From: Otis tarda
Taxonomy: Eukaryota; Chordata; Aves; Otidiformes; Otididae
Reading direction: 5' to 3'
DNA: 64,000 bases
Assembly: GCA_026413225.1 (NCBI GenBank)
Contig: CM048560.1
Location: forward strand, 16,262,001 to 16,326,000
Shown here: positions 28,532-40,500 of the stretch, one piece after another
How positions within the stretch are numbered: the stretch's first letter is position 1
How the letters are laid out: every line of letters begins with the position of its first letter
Program-made: the position numbers and the translations under genes
The notes under the pieces: model-generated
Told to the model about the DNA's origin: nothing
Databases searched by the model: none
The model's input: the letters and a program-made list of their open reading frames with translations, nothing else

Positions 28532-28544
28532 GGGGGGGGGGGGG
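28532..28544. repeat. G13 homopolymer run
   Basis: Thirteen consecutive G on the + strand, about 1 kb upstream of the exon at 29598. Long G runs are rare in this AT-rich window and are prone to length change and sequencing error. Confidence 0.9.
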
Positions 28545-29597
28545 AAGTCATGCTTCTAGCTTATATTTCTTTTTTATGCCTTGCAGCCTCTGAACAGACT
28601 GGTTCATGTGAGTCTAATTCTTATCTGAGTGACTTTGGTGCAAATTAGGGGTTAAGTCAGTTAAGGTTCTCCTGTGATCTTCCGAATCAAAAACATACTG
28701 TATCTGTTACTGTCAGGGGTGGGTTTGAGCCATTTTGGAAAAGCAGGACTGCTTTTCATAAATATTTGTCTTGCTTTAGTTTCCTGAGATATAGTTTAAA
28801 TGTAAACTGCTCCGTATGTTTCAGCTCCTGTGCTATCTTGCTGTATCACATCACACTGTCTCACGTACCATATAAGAGTATGGCACTACATCATGCTGTG
28901 GTGATTATTTGAAAGGGCGTACACTCTGTTTTGGACTAGATATCTGTTATCAGTGTAGATAATTGCTGTCAGACACAAAATAGACTCAGTAAACAAACAT
29001 TTCATTTTATCATGTGACAGATGCCTGCTGTTTTGTACAACGTATTTGAACGACGTTCACTATAAATCAGCACTGCTTCAAAAGCAACAAATCCAACTCA
29101 CCCAAATCCTTCCTGATGTAATTACTTTATACTAGAGATTAGCTTTTCATTGTTATATATACATGGTTGCATTTTTCAGTGTTTGGAGATAACAATGTTT
29201 GACATAAACAAATAATTCACATCTAAGACACACCAATTCCTCCTACCACTGTCACTGCTTTGGTTTTTTGGTTTCGTTTTTTTTTTTTCTCCTGTGGGGC
29301 TTTTTTGACTTTTTTTCCCTCTTTTATCCTTGGTTTCCTCCCTAGTAAAGACAAGACTACCTTCAATTTTTGAATTAATACTTTATATTTAGACTTTCAG
29401 AGAGAAATGAACCAATGAGTTAGCACGTTCAGGAGGGCAACGGAAATAAATGTCTTCATTTTGTGAATAATGAACATGAAGCCTCTGCTTGTGTTCCTGT
29501 GGGTTTTGTGACCAAAAGGATGATAATTATTTAACAGGTGTAATCTATGTATTGCTTTTTTCCTCCAAATGATGTGCATCTCTGTCTTCCTCTGCAG

Positions 29598-29782
29598 GTC
29601 CTGTGCCTAGGAGTGAATGTGTTTTATCGCCTGTTAACAATTCACACCCAGTCCATGCCTTACTGGAGAGTTTTACAGTCCTGTCTGGCTGTGCGAGCCG
29701 AGGTACAACAGGCCTGCCGCAAGAGGTGCATGTCCTCAACCTCAGAAATCCTGAGGAGGGTCTTGGCCATCATGAAAGAGAG
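29598..29782 (+). CDS. TGFBR3: TGFBR3 (betaglycan) internal coding exon, start of the mature orphan domain
   Basis: Betaglycan is a membrane proteoglycan co-receptor that binds TGF-beta (notably TGF-beta2) and inhibin and presents ligand to the signalling receptors. This exon encodes the N-terminal part of its membrane-distal orphan domain. The acceptor is a pyrimidine-rich stretch ending in cag at 29595-29597, and the donor is gag|gtaaaa at 29783. The exon is 185 nt: two bases that complete a Gly codon, then 61 codons, ending in phase 0. The diagnostic stretch TVLSGCASRGTTGLPQ followed by EVHVLNL matches my recollection of mammalian betaglycan directly after the signal peptide. Two cysteines (exon residues 7 and 31) fit the family. 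An N-N-S sequon at exon residues 13-15 is a possible N-glycosylation site that I recall as absent from the human protein. The C-terminal third (NPEEGLGHHERE) is the more diverged part. The ATG-lacking start shows this is an internal exon. Confidence 0.95.
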
Positions 29783-31149
29783 GTAAAAGGGAAATTATTT
29801 TTCGTCCAGATTCCTGGCTACAAGTGTGTCTGCAAATGGGATTGTTCTACATTAATTTGCTAAATAAAATTATTTCTGAATTGTGACCAGAAAAACTGCA
29901 AAGAAGCATGTGCAATTTGCGTGGATACTGCCCACCTATACTTTGTGTGTCATAGGAGTAAACCGCTTCCCTGACCAGCAACTGTCACCTTTCACAATCA
30001 CAAAGCATATTTTTAAAAGGTGGTAGGATGAGCAAAGGAAATAAGAAACAGATTTAGATCAACAAGAGGCCTTTACAGAATTGGCTCTCTTCAAAGGCAT
30101 ATCGTTTAGCTAAATGTGTTGTAAATTAACATGAATACCTTCGGATCCCTGCCATTACCACTATAAACAAATATTTAAGTTCAGATTCTTTTACCCCTGT
30201 ACTACATCCTTAATGGTTCACTGAGCAGGGGAGGGGGGGACTGCTGTACAGAAAGCAAGTGTTGCTGACTCTGGTAGTACTTAAGTACAGTCCAATTACT
30301 TATTTATGTATGTTGCACTCAGAGGGACTGGCAAGAACTTCAGCTGCTCTGAACGCAACAGCACAAGAGGAAAATTTTTGATGTTAAGTTGTGCAGTACT
30401 GTTGTTTACTCTTAAAACATATCAAAACAGAGTGCCGATGTGAAAAGAAAACATTGCATGCCATGACAGCTGAGCTTCTTAGGTCATGTTCTTACAGTAT
30501 TACATGCACAAATCCTTAGCACTGTGTCCTGTGAGAGCTATGTGCATGTACACAATTAGCAGAATTTGTACTGAGAGAACAAAGATGATGATCCAGCAGG
30601 CAGAAGTTTAGAAAAAGAGGGTCTAAATCTGTGCTGAAAGAACTTTTAAGTGGAGTCTTTTGTAGTGATTTAAATAAAGGCACATACTCTTGGCCGTAAT
30701 CAAAGTCTTTCCACTGACTTCAATAGCAGCCTTGTTGGGTTTGTGGTGTGTTCAGCTCAATGTGTATTGTATGCATCCATGAAACTTCAGCTGTTGTGTT
30801 CATTTTCAGTACATACACTGTCTGAAATCTCTAGTGTATGATGAAAAAGTTATTTACTATTTTTTTCAGTAGGCTTCTCATTAGCTGCCCTTAATGAAAA
30901 ATGTCAGGTCTTCTTCAGTTCCACTGTCAGGAAATGAATAGAAGAATTGCACTTTTTTTTTTGTGGGACTGGGAATGAGGAACAGAGATTTTTGTATTTG
31001 TTTTATTGTGAGGGTTTTTGTTTTGTTGGTTGTTTTTTTTTTTAAGCCTTTCTTAGTTTGCCAGGCACTGGGTTATCAGCCTGATGAGGGCACTGTGAAT
31101 GCCTGGAAAAAATTGTAGGTACAATCAGTTCTTCGGGCTGAAAACCCTT

Positions 31150-31188
31150 CTTTTTCTTTATTTTTTTCTTTATTTTTTTCTTTTTTTT
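31150..31188. repeat. Tandem 12-mer, T-rich (cttta plus seven t)
   Basis: Roughly three copies of a 12-base unit made of cttta followed by a run of t, within an almost pure pyrimidine and T-rich stretch. It is a low-complexity intronic repeat with no coding value. Open frames across it on the - strand are lysine-rich artefacts. Confidence 0.8.
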
Positions 31189-34100
31189 ACATAGTTTCTT
31201 ATGAAAACTAAACAGTCTTATGTGATGCTGTTGTGTATTTGTCTGTGCCTTTCTCATCACCCAAGAACCTTTAAATCTATTGGCAAGTCAGAGACAAATT
31301 TGGTATGAGCGGTAGATCTCACAAGATAATCACAAATTTTGTTGAAAATGGGCAGAAAAGTGCCCTCGGTGTGGGGACATGGTATAGTGGGAACTTGTAA
31401 CTTCTTAGTGCCTGGGGATGGGATGAAGCAGGCTGCAGCTGGAGCTTGTACCTCCCGAGAGACCAGAATGAATCAACTGCAAAGCATATATTTGCATAAA
31501 ATCAAATTTCCCTCTGGTTCGGTGCTCCTAGCACTGCTTGCGTGACAGTGCAGTTCCTGCAGTTGTGCGCACACAATGTGAGCGAGTGTCACGCATGCAC
31601 GAGGTTGCAGGCTGTGCCGCTACTGTCCATTCATCTTGACAGAACGGTAGAAGAATGAAATACTTGGCTTTGAATAAAAATAGTTGCTCTCTAGCAGAAA
31701 GAGGCTGCTTGTGCCTCCTCTAGTGTGCTTACGGTAAGAAAGCGGTTTGACCCAAGTTATCTTTTCTGTGTATTCCTGTGGTATACCAAAGTGTAGGGCA
31801 CGGAGTGTGTTTCACAATTTGTAGCCCTTGGCCTCCTTCTCCCATCTCCCAACTGGTTTCCAGTCACAGCCCTTGGAGATAGCTGCTCTAAAAATGCACA
31901 GGAAGCTGGAGCGGGGCTTGCTGGCGACAGCGCCGAGCAGAAGTGTGTAAACAACTTGGAAAGATCGGATTTTACTTATAGGATCAGACGCGGGAAAACA
32001 AAGGAGAGCAAATGTTATCTTTTCCATTATTGTAAAAACCAACACCGAGTGGCCTTTTGTCTTCAAGTAGAATGTACCCATCACCTCAAGTTACTTTAGT
32101 TTGATTTACCAGCTGTGGTATTTCCTGTTGCCTGCAAATGCTGACAGCAAAGGTAGAGATCTGTTCATCATACAGTATTTCCAGTACAGTCCACAACAAA
32201 ACCAGTATTTTTCTTTCCCGGTACATTAGTTAGATTCAGCAGCATCGAAAGCATGTTTAACATAAATCATGCATTTGTTCAGAGACTGACTGAAGTTCTG
32301 ATAATGCAGAATGCAAGATCTGAAAATCTTTAAGTGAAGGCTTGCTTTGGGGGAGGAGGTCGGATTTTGTTTTGTTTTTAACCTGCCCTATGCTACGTGC
32401 TGCTAAATTACACATTCCTTACTTGCTGGGAGGAGTATAAACTTCCCCTAGCAAATTCCTTGTAGGGCTCATGCATTAAACATACTTGTGCAGTTATCCT
32501 GGTTCTCATAAATATGCAACACACATGTACGCATTAATTTAACTCACTTTGACACTTGTGTAGAATATACAGACAACAAGCATTTGCAAATTCAAACATA
32601 GGAGAGGTGGCTGATATGGGGGAGGGCATGGCAGGGGCATGTGTTCCTCCTGTGACACACGCAAGCTTCTCTGTAAAGATTAGTTTGGGTGCTTTTTCTT
32701 CCCTGTAATCTGGAAAATAGGTGCATTGGAAATGTGTGGGATTATGTATTCTTAACAAACTTTGCAAAACTAAATCAGTGAATTAGCACTTTCATGTTAA
32801 GGGTGAAATCTGGTTAGTATAATGTCATATCATGAAGTGCTGTAATCGTATCTGTGATCTTCAAGGAATTTATTTTGTATCTTACTTTGTTAATCCCTGT
32901 TGGGGTGATATCTCATTTGCTGAGACTGTGAAGACGCTTTCTTCAAGTAAGAACCCCAAAGGTTCCAATCTTTTCAAGTATTTCTTAGAAATGTCTTTTA
33001 TCACAATTCATACTGGCCATGCTTTATCGTAGGAAATAGAATACGGGTGCATGTAATAGCCACAAGTGTTTATATTGAACTTGGCATGAAAAATGCAAGC
33101 CTTTTTTGTTTGTTTTGTTTGATCAAATATTCCTGGGGAAGTGAGTGCATGTGTGCATTTCTGTACTGATCTGGGTCTCAGCTGAAAGCTAGGAACTACT
33201 GAACTTTTAAAATAACTTTCTCTTCAGCTTTTGATATCTTCACTGCTTCAGTTTCCCAGTTTTTAGAAAGGAGATAGTTGCTTTCTCAGGGAGCTGCTTG
33301 TTCTGTTATGAGAAAGAATTGTTGTTTGCAGAAATACTTGGAAATCTAGAGATTTGCACCAGAAAAATGTGCATAGAAAAATGTAAACAATATTTTAAGA
33401 TGAAAGCCACTCCTTATATTATCAAGTCCTAAATTAATGGAGAATTCTTTTTTTATTATACCTATCAGTTGAATTTCCCTGAGCTGCTTCAGGCACACAG
33501 CCACAATTGAAATAGCTAAAGTGGGAGCAGGGGCATATAAAATTAATCTCATGTGAATACTCAGGATTGAATACATGTGAATACATGGAATCAGAGTTCC
33601 TGGCAATGGATTCACTATTGTTTTCGTTGACATCCTCATCCTCAATAGCTTTAAGATGTTGTGCCTGATACAGATGTTTAACATGTGTTATGTGAAATGA
33701 AGGCAGGAAAATAAAGTACTTATCTTTATTTTTATAATTTTCAGTAATGCCACAGAAGCTGTAGTAATTTGACAGGCTTTTTTTCCCGCACTGTTTAATC
33801 AGTGTTACTTGGCAACAGTTTCATAATAAAAAATACTTTCCTTTGAGAGCAAACCTGTATTAAAATGCCTGTTCGTTCCTGTGGAGCAGGCTAATTACAA
33901 TAGCCAGGTACTTACTAGTGATGTATCTCAGGTTCCTGAGCTGATCCACTTAACAGTTGTAAAATGATGGGCAAAATTATTTAAGTTCTGTCACCTGATA
34001 AGATATTTCTACATTTTGACCTTTGCAGTGCATCCTGAATTCAGGATAATTCTTCTGTGTCACAGTGTTTTTGTAACTTAGGACTCTGATCGTCTGGACA

Positions 34101-37100
34101 ATGAGGATGAAATCCTGATTTCCCCCCTCCCCCCATATTTACTGTGTTTCCCAGTGTGTTCATTTTAACTGTTTTCAGAAGTTTAACACTCCAACAGCTT
34201 TATTCAAGGCTATTTCAGGGAGAAATGTTTTGTTTCATGGGGGATGGCCTTGAGATACAGCTGTGCTAAAGGGGCTGCTTTCTGAGCACAGTTAAACACG
34301 CTGACCTGCTGCACCAGAGCCATGGGCAGAGGGGCCTCGAGGTCTTGTGCCGACAGCAGACAGGAAGGGAATTCAAGGTTTGTTGTTTGACAGCTGGAGT
34401 TAGCGAGGTTTCGGTTACCTAGTGATTTATATGATTCCATTTTGTTTATTTCTTCCTCTAAAAGTGCATTTGTTAAAAAAAAGTTTCCATTTATTACAAA
34501 TCAAATATCCACGTAGGCTGTTTTCTGAGACTTCAGGATCTCGCATACAGTAAAAATAAGGTCAACTTCTTTTTCTACTTTGGCTCTCAGTGTCAGTTTG
34601 ACCAGCTGCTAGTAAGCTGACAAGACAGGCGAGTTTGATTTGAATTTTTGAAGCACCCTGCAGCTTGGGCTTAATGATCCAAATTAAAATAATTGGATTA
34701 TTATCCAATGCTGTCCTAAACTCATACTAAAATAAGAGGCTTAAGAATAAAGAGTTTGTTACTTCTGTAAGATTAAATTTCTGAGTAAGACCACAGGCTT
34801 CACTAACATCAGTGTTGGATCTGTCCACTGCCAGATCACTTGGCTGTACAAATTTGATGTTTCTGGTGAGCTGACCAGAACAACGTGGTGCAGAACTAGG
34901 CTGGGAAGTAAAGGACGTGTTGCTTGGTTTGCCAGGCTGCATTGCAGCTGCCCTTTGCTTGTTTACTGTGGTACAGTGGGAAGCCTGCGCTGCTGCGTAT
35001 GGGTATGTTTGGTACTTCTGGTAGGCCAAACGCCTTTGTTTTGAAGAAAAATAGTTGCTGCTTTAGAAGAAGGTTTGAAAGATGAAACATAGCACTGTGC
35101 CTCTGCCCGAGGTACAGACCGAATCTGAACATTGCAAGGGTATTTTGCTGTTCTTGCCTCTCTGCTTTCTGAGCACCTTTGCTTGGCCACAGTAATGGGT
35201 ATCTAACTACGGCAGCAGACTTACAAGTGGCAATGCAAGTGTGTGCAGGGGTTTTGAACCAGGAGTGGTGTGAACTACCGGTGGTGAGATGGCTTGAGAG
35301 AAGTGTGGTGCAGGTGGCTGTGCTGCTGCCCAGTCTGTCTGGGGATGAAGGAGGGGGGATGGAAGTAGCAGAGATGCTTAGTCTTTCTGAGGATGGAGAC
35401 ATCTGAGTGGAGACTTCAGATGTGAGGACTGGTAACTTGGTGGCAAAGGATCTAATTACAAATTTGAGGAGGTAAACCTTAAAAAGAAGGCTACAATGTG
35501 GGAGAGGTTTAGTGAAAGTCTGGGCTGATCTCATCCAGTTTCAGAAGTTAACCAACAAGAGTGTGTCTTTCAGGAAGGATTGTCTTTGTCACTTGGAGTC
35601 TGACACCCTAAGCCGTGTAGCCAGCCAGTTCAGTGATGGGAGCTGACAGACTCCAGAGTGCTTTGGGAAGTGACTTTTGCCATTTGGGAAGTTCTTGCCC
35701 CTTGCTTCCCATGCTTGACTTGGCAGTTTTGCTGTGGCGTGTATGCTACGCTTTGCTCACGCCAGCTTCCCCAGCTGTCAGGGTTTCAGTGGGGCTGTAG
35801 ATCTTTCCTGATCCTACAGTGCCTAGAAGTGGTATTTACTTTTGTACTGCATGTTTTTGTGCAGTACACTGTGGACATTTTAAGATATTGTCTCTAGGTC
35901 TGGATGAGTGTGTAATATTCAGATTTTCCATAACACTTGGTTGACTTCAGCCTCATATATACAAGCCAGCTCTCCTGTTATGCTGAGCCCATCAGGATCA
36001 ACTTGATCACTTTCACCCCGTTACTGCTTGTCCCTTGATGATCTGTGGCTCACAAAGTCATGCAGAGGCAATGTTATCAGTTCACCCAGGACCTGCAGAG
36101 TAGCAGTGGAAAATGAGTTTGGCCACCTGCAGTCCTCTGTCAAGCTTGAGGTTCATTGCTGCTTTTTGTCACAATCTTCTTTGGTGGTGTTTTGCATACA
36201 GCATGAAAGGTGTAGGAGCGAGGGAAAGAGCCCACATCAGAAGACTGAGAACGGGAAGCCTAGATGAATTACTGCTTCCACCAGTGCTCCATGACAGTGA
36301 GGTCTCAAGAGTAAAGTGAGTGACGCTGTGGCAGTCGTACTCCAGGAACACTCTTGTATTTGTTGCTTGGAAAGAAGTAGTCCCTCATCACGTGCATCTC
36401 TCAATCCAGGGTATTTTCCAAAGCTTGTCCACAGCCTGTGGTAGCTCCGCTGGCTCACCAAGGTGGTTTCACAGGCTGCTGTTACTCCCTTTCCCCACAG
36501 CCCTGCCCAAAAGCCCTGGCCGGGCTGCTGGACCATTGGATTGAATCAGAAGCGGTGAAGTACACAACAGGGCTTATAAAGCCTTAAAGATACTGACAGC
36601 GTGCTCCACAGAAATGGTAATCATTCAATGTCTTTCTCAGATGATGCCATGTCTACTGAAAGCTGCAACTCCCACTAATAGACTAAAATGACACTGATGT
36701 CTTAATTGCCTTGATTGATGCACAATACCTTGCCATGTTTTTAAAAACAAACGAACCAACAGGTGCCCCAGCCTCCATTTCTTAAAGAGCCCTCACAACC
36801 CTCTTCTCCCCTTTTCTGTTTGTTAGCACTTTGAAGCATCTGTGCTTGCATAAAATCCAGCCTTTTTTAATGTGACTTTTTAATCTTATTTGCTCTGGAC
36901 TGCTGTCTTTGTGGGTTGTTTTTAGCCAGCTCCGGATTTGCTGGTCATTGGATTTGGCAATGGTTTCACATTCTGCCCACCAGAACTGCCAGAGGAAGTC
37001 ATGCCTCGGCCAGAGGAGCCTGTTTGTGCAGAGCCCGCTGTCTTGCAGGAGCATGGCTTGATGCCTGCCTGCCCTTAAAGAGGCAGCAGCGACTTCTCAT

Positions 37101-37554
37101 GACTTGGAAGAGGCTGTGCAAACCCTCAGTATTTTCTGTTTTTAGAAACGGGACTGTTTGCTCTGCGCAGAAAGTGAGACCCGCTCTCGGTTTCAGAGCG
37201 CTGCGTGGAACGGAAGATTGTAGAGGGAAATAGGCTGCTGCTGTCTTTGCTAGATGGTCTCTTCTTCCTCCCTCTCTGTTGCTCACATGTGTGTAAGCAC
37301 ACTGCACACATGCGCTTGCACGTTCTTTCAGGCAGATGTATGTGTTTTTATTTTGATCATAAACTGTGATTCACATTCTTGGTCTCCAGTTCCCTCTTCA
37401 AAGCTTCTATCTGACATGCCTTGGAGTACTTATAAATTATTGCTTTGTCTATAGTTACTTTCCCCAAGCAAAGATAATTAAGGAAGTGATGACATTTCCA
37501 GGAGTCCGTTTATATCACAAACTCAACGGGCAGGTTCCAGTCTAGCTTTGGGCT

Positions 37555-37568
37555 TGTGTGTGTGTGTG
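37555..37568. repeat. (TG)7 microsatellite
   Basis: Seven perfect TG dinucleotides within the intron between the first two recognised TGFBR3 exons. Confidence 0.85.
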
Positions 37569-40500
37569 AGATGTTAGAGCAACACTTGTCACGAGTGGTC
37601 ATGTTTATGTCATTCTCTGGAGTGTCTGTTTGAACCAAAAGCTGGAATTAATGAAGTTGTTCTCCTCCAGCATCCCAGCATCGGGGAAAACTTCCAACAT
37701 AAACTGTGGAGCTTGCTGTGCCGGACAGCCATGCTCCTGTGTCAGCTGAAAAAGTAAAACCTTGCAGGGGCAAGATATGAGAAGAGGAACAAATGTTTTA
37801 ATTGTTTGTTTGTTTTTAATGTAGATAATGCTTTTGATAACACTTAGCATATACTGAGTTTGTGTTTTTCTAGAAGAGTCTCTTATTTTCCCTGTGAAAC
37901 ATAAACAGAGTACTTCTACAGTAGTAAAACTTCCTATTTAAAGGGGAAGATGCGAAAACAGCACCACCATGAGGTACAAACATCTGAACCTTAAATTGCT
38001 TGAAAGAGCTTGAAGGAATTATAGGTAATTTATAACTGATAGTGTGTATCTAACAATTGCTGTGGCAATTTATAATGCAAAAATATTTTAATTATGATTG
38101 GAGCTCCTGCCATATGTGATAAACATGACAGTGGCAGTAGTTAGTGTCTCTAGATGAGAGGTAATATTTGGTGATGACCCAAATCCCATCAGTGCAGGAA
38201 AAGTATTAACATCCATCACCCTTCTGGAGATAACCAGCATTCTCTAACACTGAAGACTGGCTGAAGTCTGACTCACTCTTCTGTCATCACCCAAGGAAGC
38301 AGTCTTCGTTTCTTTTGCACGGACATGATCTGCTAGTGCATGCAGATGTGTAAGTGAAATTTTAAGGCCTGTTGGGAAATGTGACTCTGTGTGACATTAG
38401 TTTTGCAGAGAAACAGAGTGGCACTTGCTTTGTAGATACGCTTTCAGAATAGACCATTGGAACATGCCATCTTTCCTCTACTAATTTGGTTTCAAGTGAT
38501 ACTTGCAATGAGGTAAATTGGACACTGAAAATGCACGTAACGCTACATGGAAAAACATTGCACGCCAAGGAGCAGCAGTCTGTTCTTGCACTGTTAGCTG
38601 GAAAGCAAGCCAGTATTTTCTTCAGTAAATCTGTTTTCAAGCAAGAATCAGCAAGACAGTGCAGATAAGTGCATGGAATGGCATCGTTATGCAAGAAAAT
38701 ACTTGCATGACAGCCTCAGTAATGTCTTCTGGAGGACTATCAGTTTTCATGGCTTTGATTCTGCAAGTGTATATGGATGTGAGTAGTTTTATGTATATGG
38801 GTAGGCCTGATTCAATGGAAAATTTGGTTCCTTAGGGGTTTGGTGGTTTTGGTTTTTTCCATGTAGGCAGTATCATAAATTCATTCTTTGAAATATAGCC
38901 AAAATAGTGCTTTCTTTGTACAGAGAGTAAAAGTTCTGATTATTTTTTGAAGTTTGAAAATAGAAAAAAATTTGGGAGGAATTAAGACCTGCCCTAGGGG
39001 AGTAGAGAGACAATATATTGCTTACGGTTACTTTTAATCTTCTGAGTGCAATTTCCTTTCTATTTAATTTCTAATACCATTTGTGAACGTATGTTTTACA
39101 GACACACACTTGCACCAACTCTTACTCGGGCTGGTGAGTTACTGACAATAAAGTAAACAAAGCTGTTTCTTAAATCTGGTGCTGTTGCTTAGGTTTTCAG
39201 TTTTTTATGACTCATGCACGCATGCTGTTCTTTACCCTAGCGTGGAAAGCAAGAATTTAGTTTTACATGTCCAATAAAAATGTGAACTCCACATTTTACA
39301 CTTCCCTTTGTGACCATGCCTCTCTAAAAGACACCTGAGAGTGATGTTTCGTTTTTCCAGTCATCTGGATCTATGTGTGGTCTTGCTACAAAACCTTTGA
39401 GGAGCAAATTGTTTTATACCTGGGGGCTTTCAAACGGCATAACCCTTTGTCCTGCAGTCTTTCCATCATCTATTTCATGTTTGTTTGTATCTTTTATTGC
39501 ACTGTGAAGCCTCATTGTCTCAATCTCTTCCCGTTCCCCACCTGCAGCTTTTGAAACAGTGGAAAGTAGGGTGTTCATCTGTTCAGCATTTACCCTGAGA
39601 TTTGGAAACTCTGTATTCAGATTCCAGTTTTGCCATTATGTTCTTTTGTCACCATGTGCTATGTTACATCTGCATGGTGTTTTGCAGTTGAGATGAGCTA
39701 CGAACTTATTGCATCTACCGTCAGAGCCTGGTAGAGATGAGATAGTGCTGACTATCTCTGAACCCATGGTTAGTACCATATCGAGCTATGACTAACAAGA
39801 CCTGTTGAGAGGCAAGATATACCAATACGGCAGTAGTATGTTTATGCAGATAGATAATTTCTGGTTGGGTGGCAAGCACCTATCTAACTTGCCAAAAACA
39901 GGCAGGGGAAACTTGTGTTTACCTGAAAAAAACCTGTGTAGATTTGCTCAGAATGCCCCAAATGCATTTAAGGAAAACAGTCCTCGCAGAACTTTGTCAT
40001 CTGTCTTTTATCTGTCAGTTTAAGAAGCATTTTCTTTGGAACAGGAGCTGCTTTTTATTATGTACTCATATGTCCTCCAACATAGTAGGGATTTCCCCGC
40101 ACTCCGTCTGCTTTTGCTTTTTCAGGGCATTGGGCACTATCTTAGTGCAAAAACACAACTATCTGCTGGTAGTTTAGGGGATGGGAGAAAGGAAGAGGAG
40201 TATAAAATTAAACTTACTTTACAGCCCAGCTGATTCACCCAAGAAACACTTAGATCTGCAATATAAATACAAGTAAGTACAGAATAGAGTATTGTCTGGG
40301 AAAATGTTTTTCTTTTTTCACATGAGTCTTCTACCTTATTTGTTAAAGTGAAAGTCTGATGTGATACCGTTTTGTGAACAGGCCACTTAACAGCAGTAGG
40401 GGAGATGCTGTAGTTGTGGCTTACAGGAATGGATCCTGTGCCCTCAAACAGATCTAAAGCCAACAAGAAATTTTCCCACAAAATGTATACAAGGAGGACT

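Larger units (their letters stand above)
1..29597 (+). other. Sequence upstream of the first recognised TGFBR3 exon, probably intron
   Basis: No exon could be supported here. The exon at 29598 needs an upstream exon that supplies the first base of a glycine codon, expected to be the signal-peptide exon. I looked for an ATG, a hydrophobic stretch and a donor site in the right phase and found none that was convincing. No CpG island or promoter-like GC-rich block is visible. The sequence is AT-rich, with scattered homopolymer runs and short open frames on both strands that look like chance. The intron reading is inferred from the downstream exon. Part of the region could be upstream of the transcription start if a short exon was missed. 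Confidence 0.55.
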
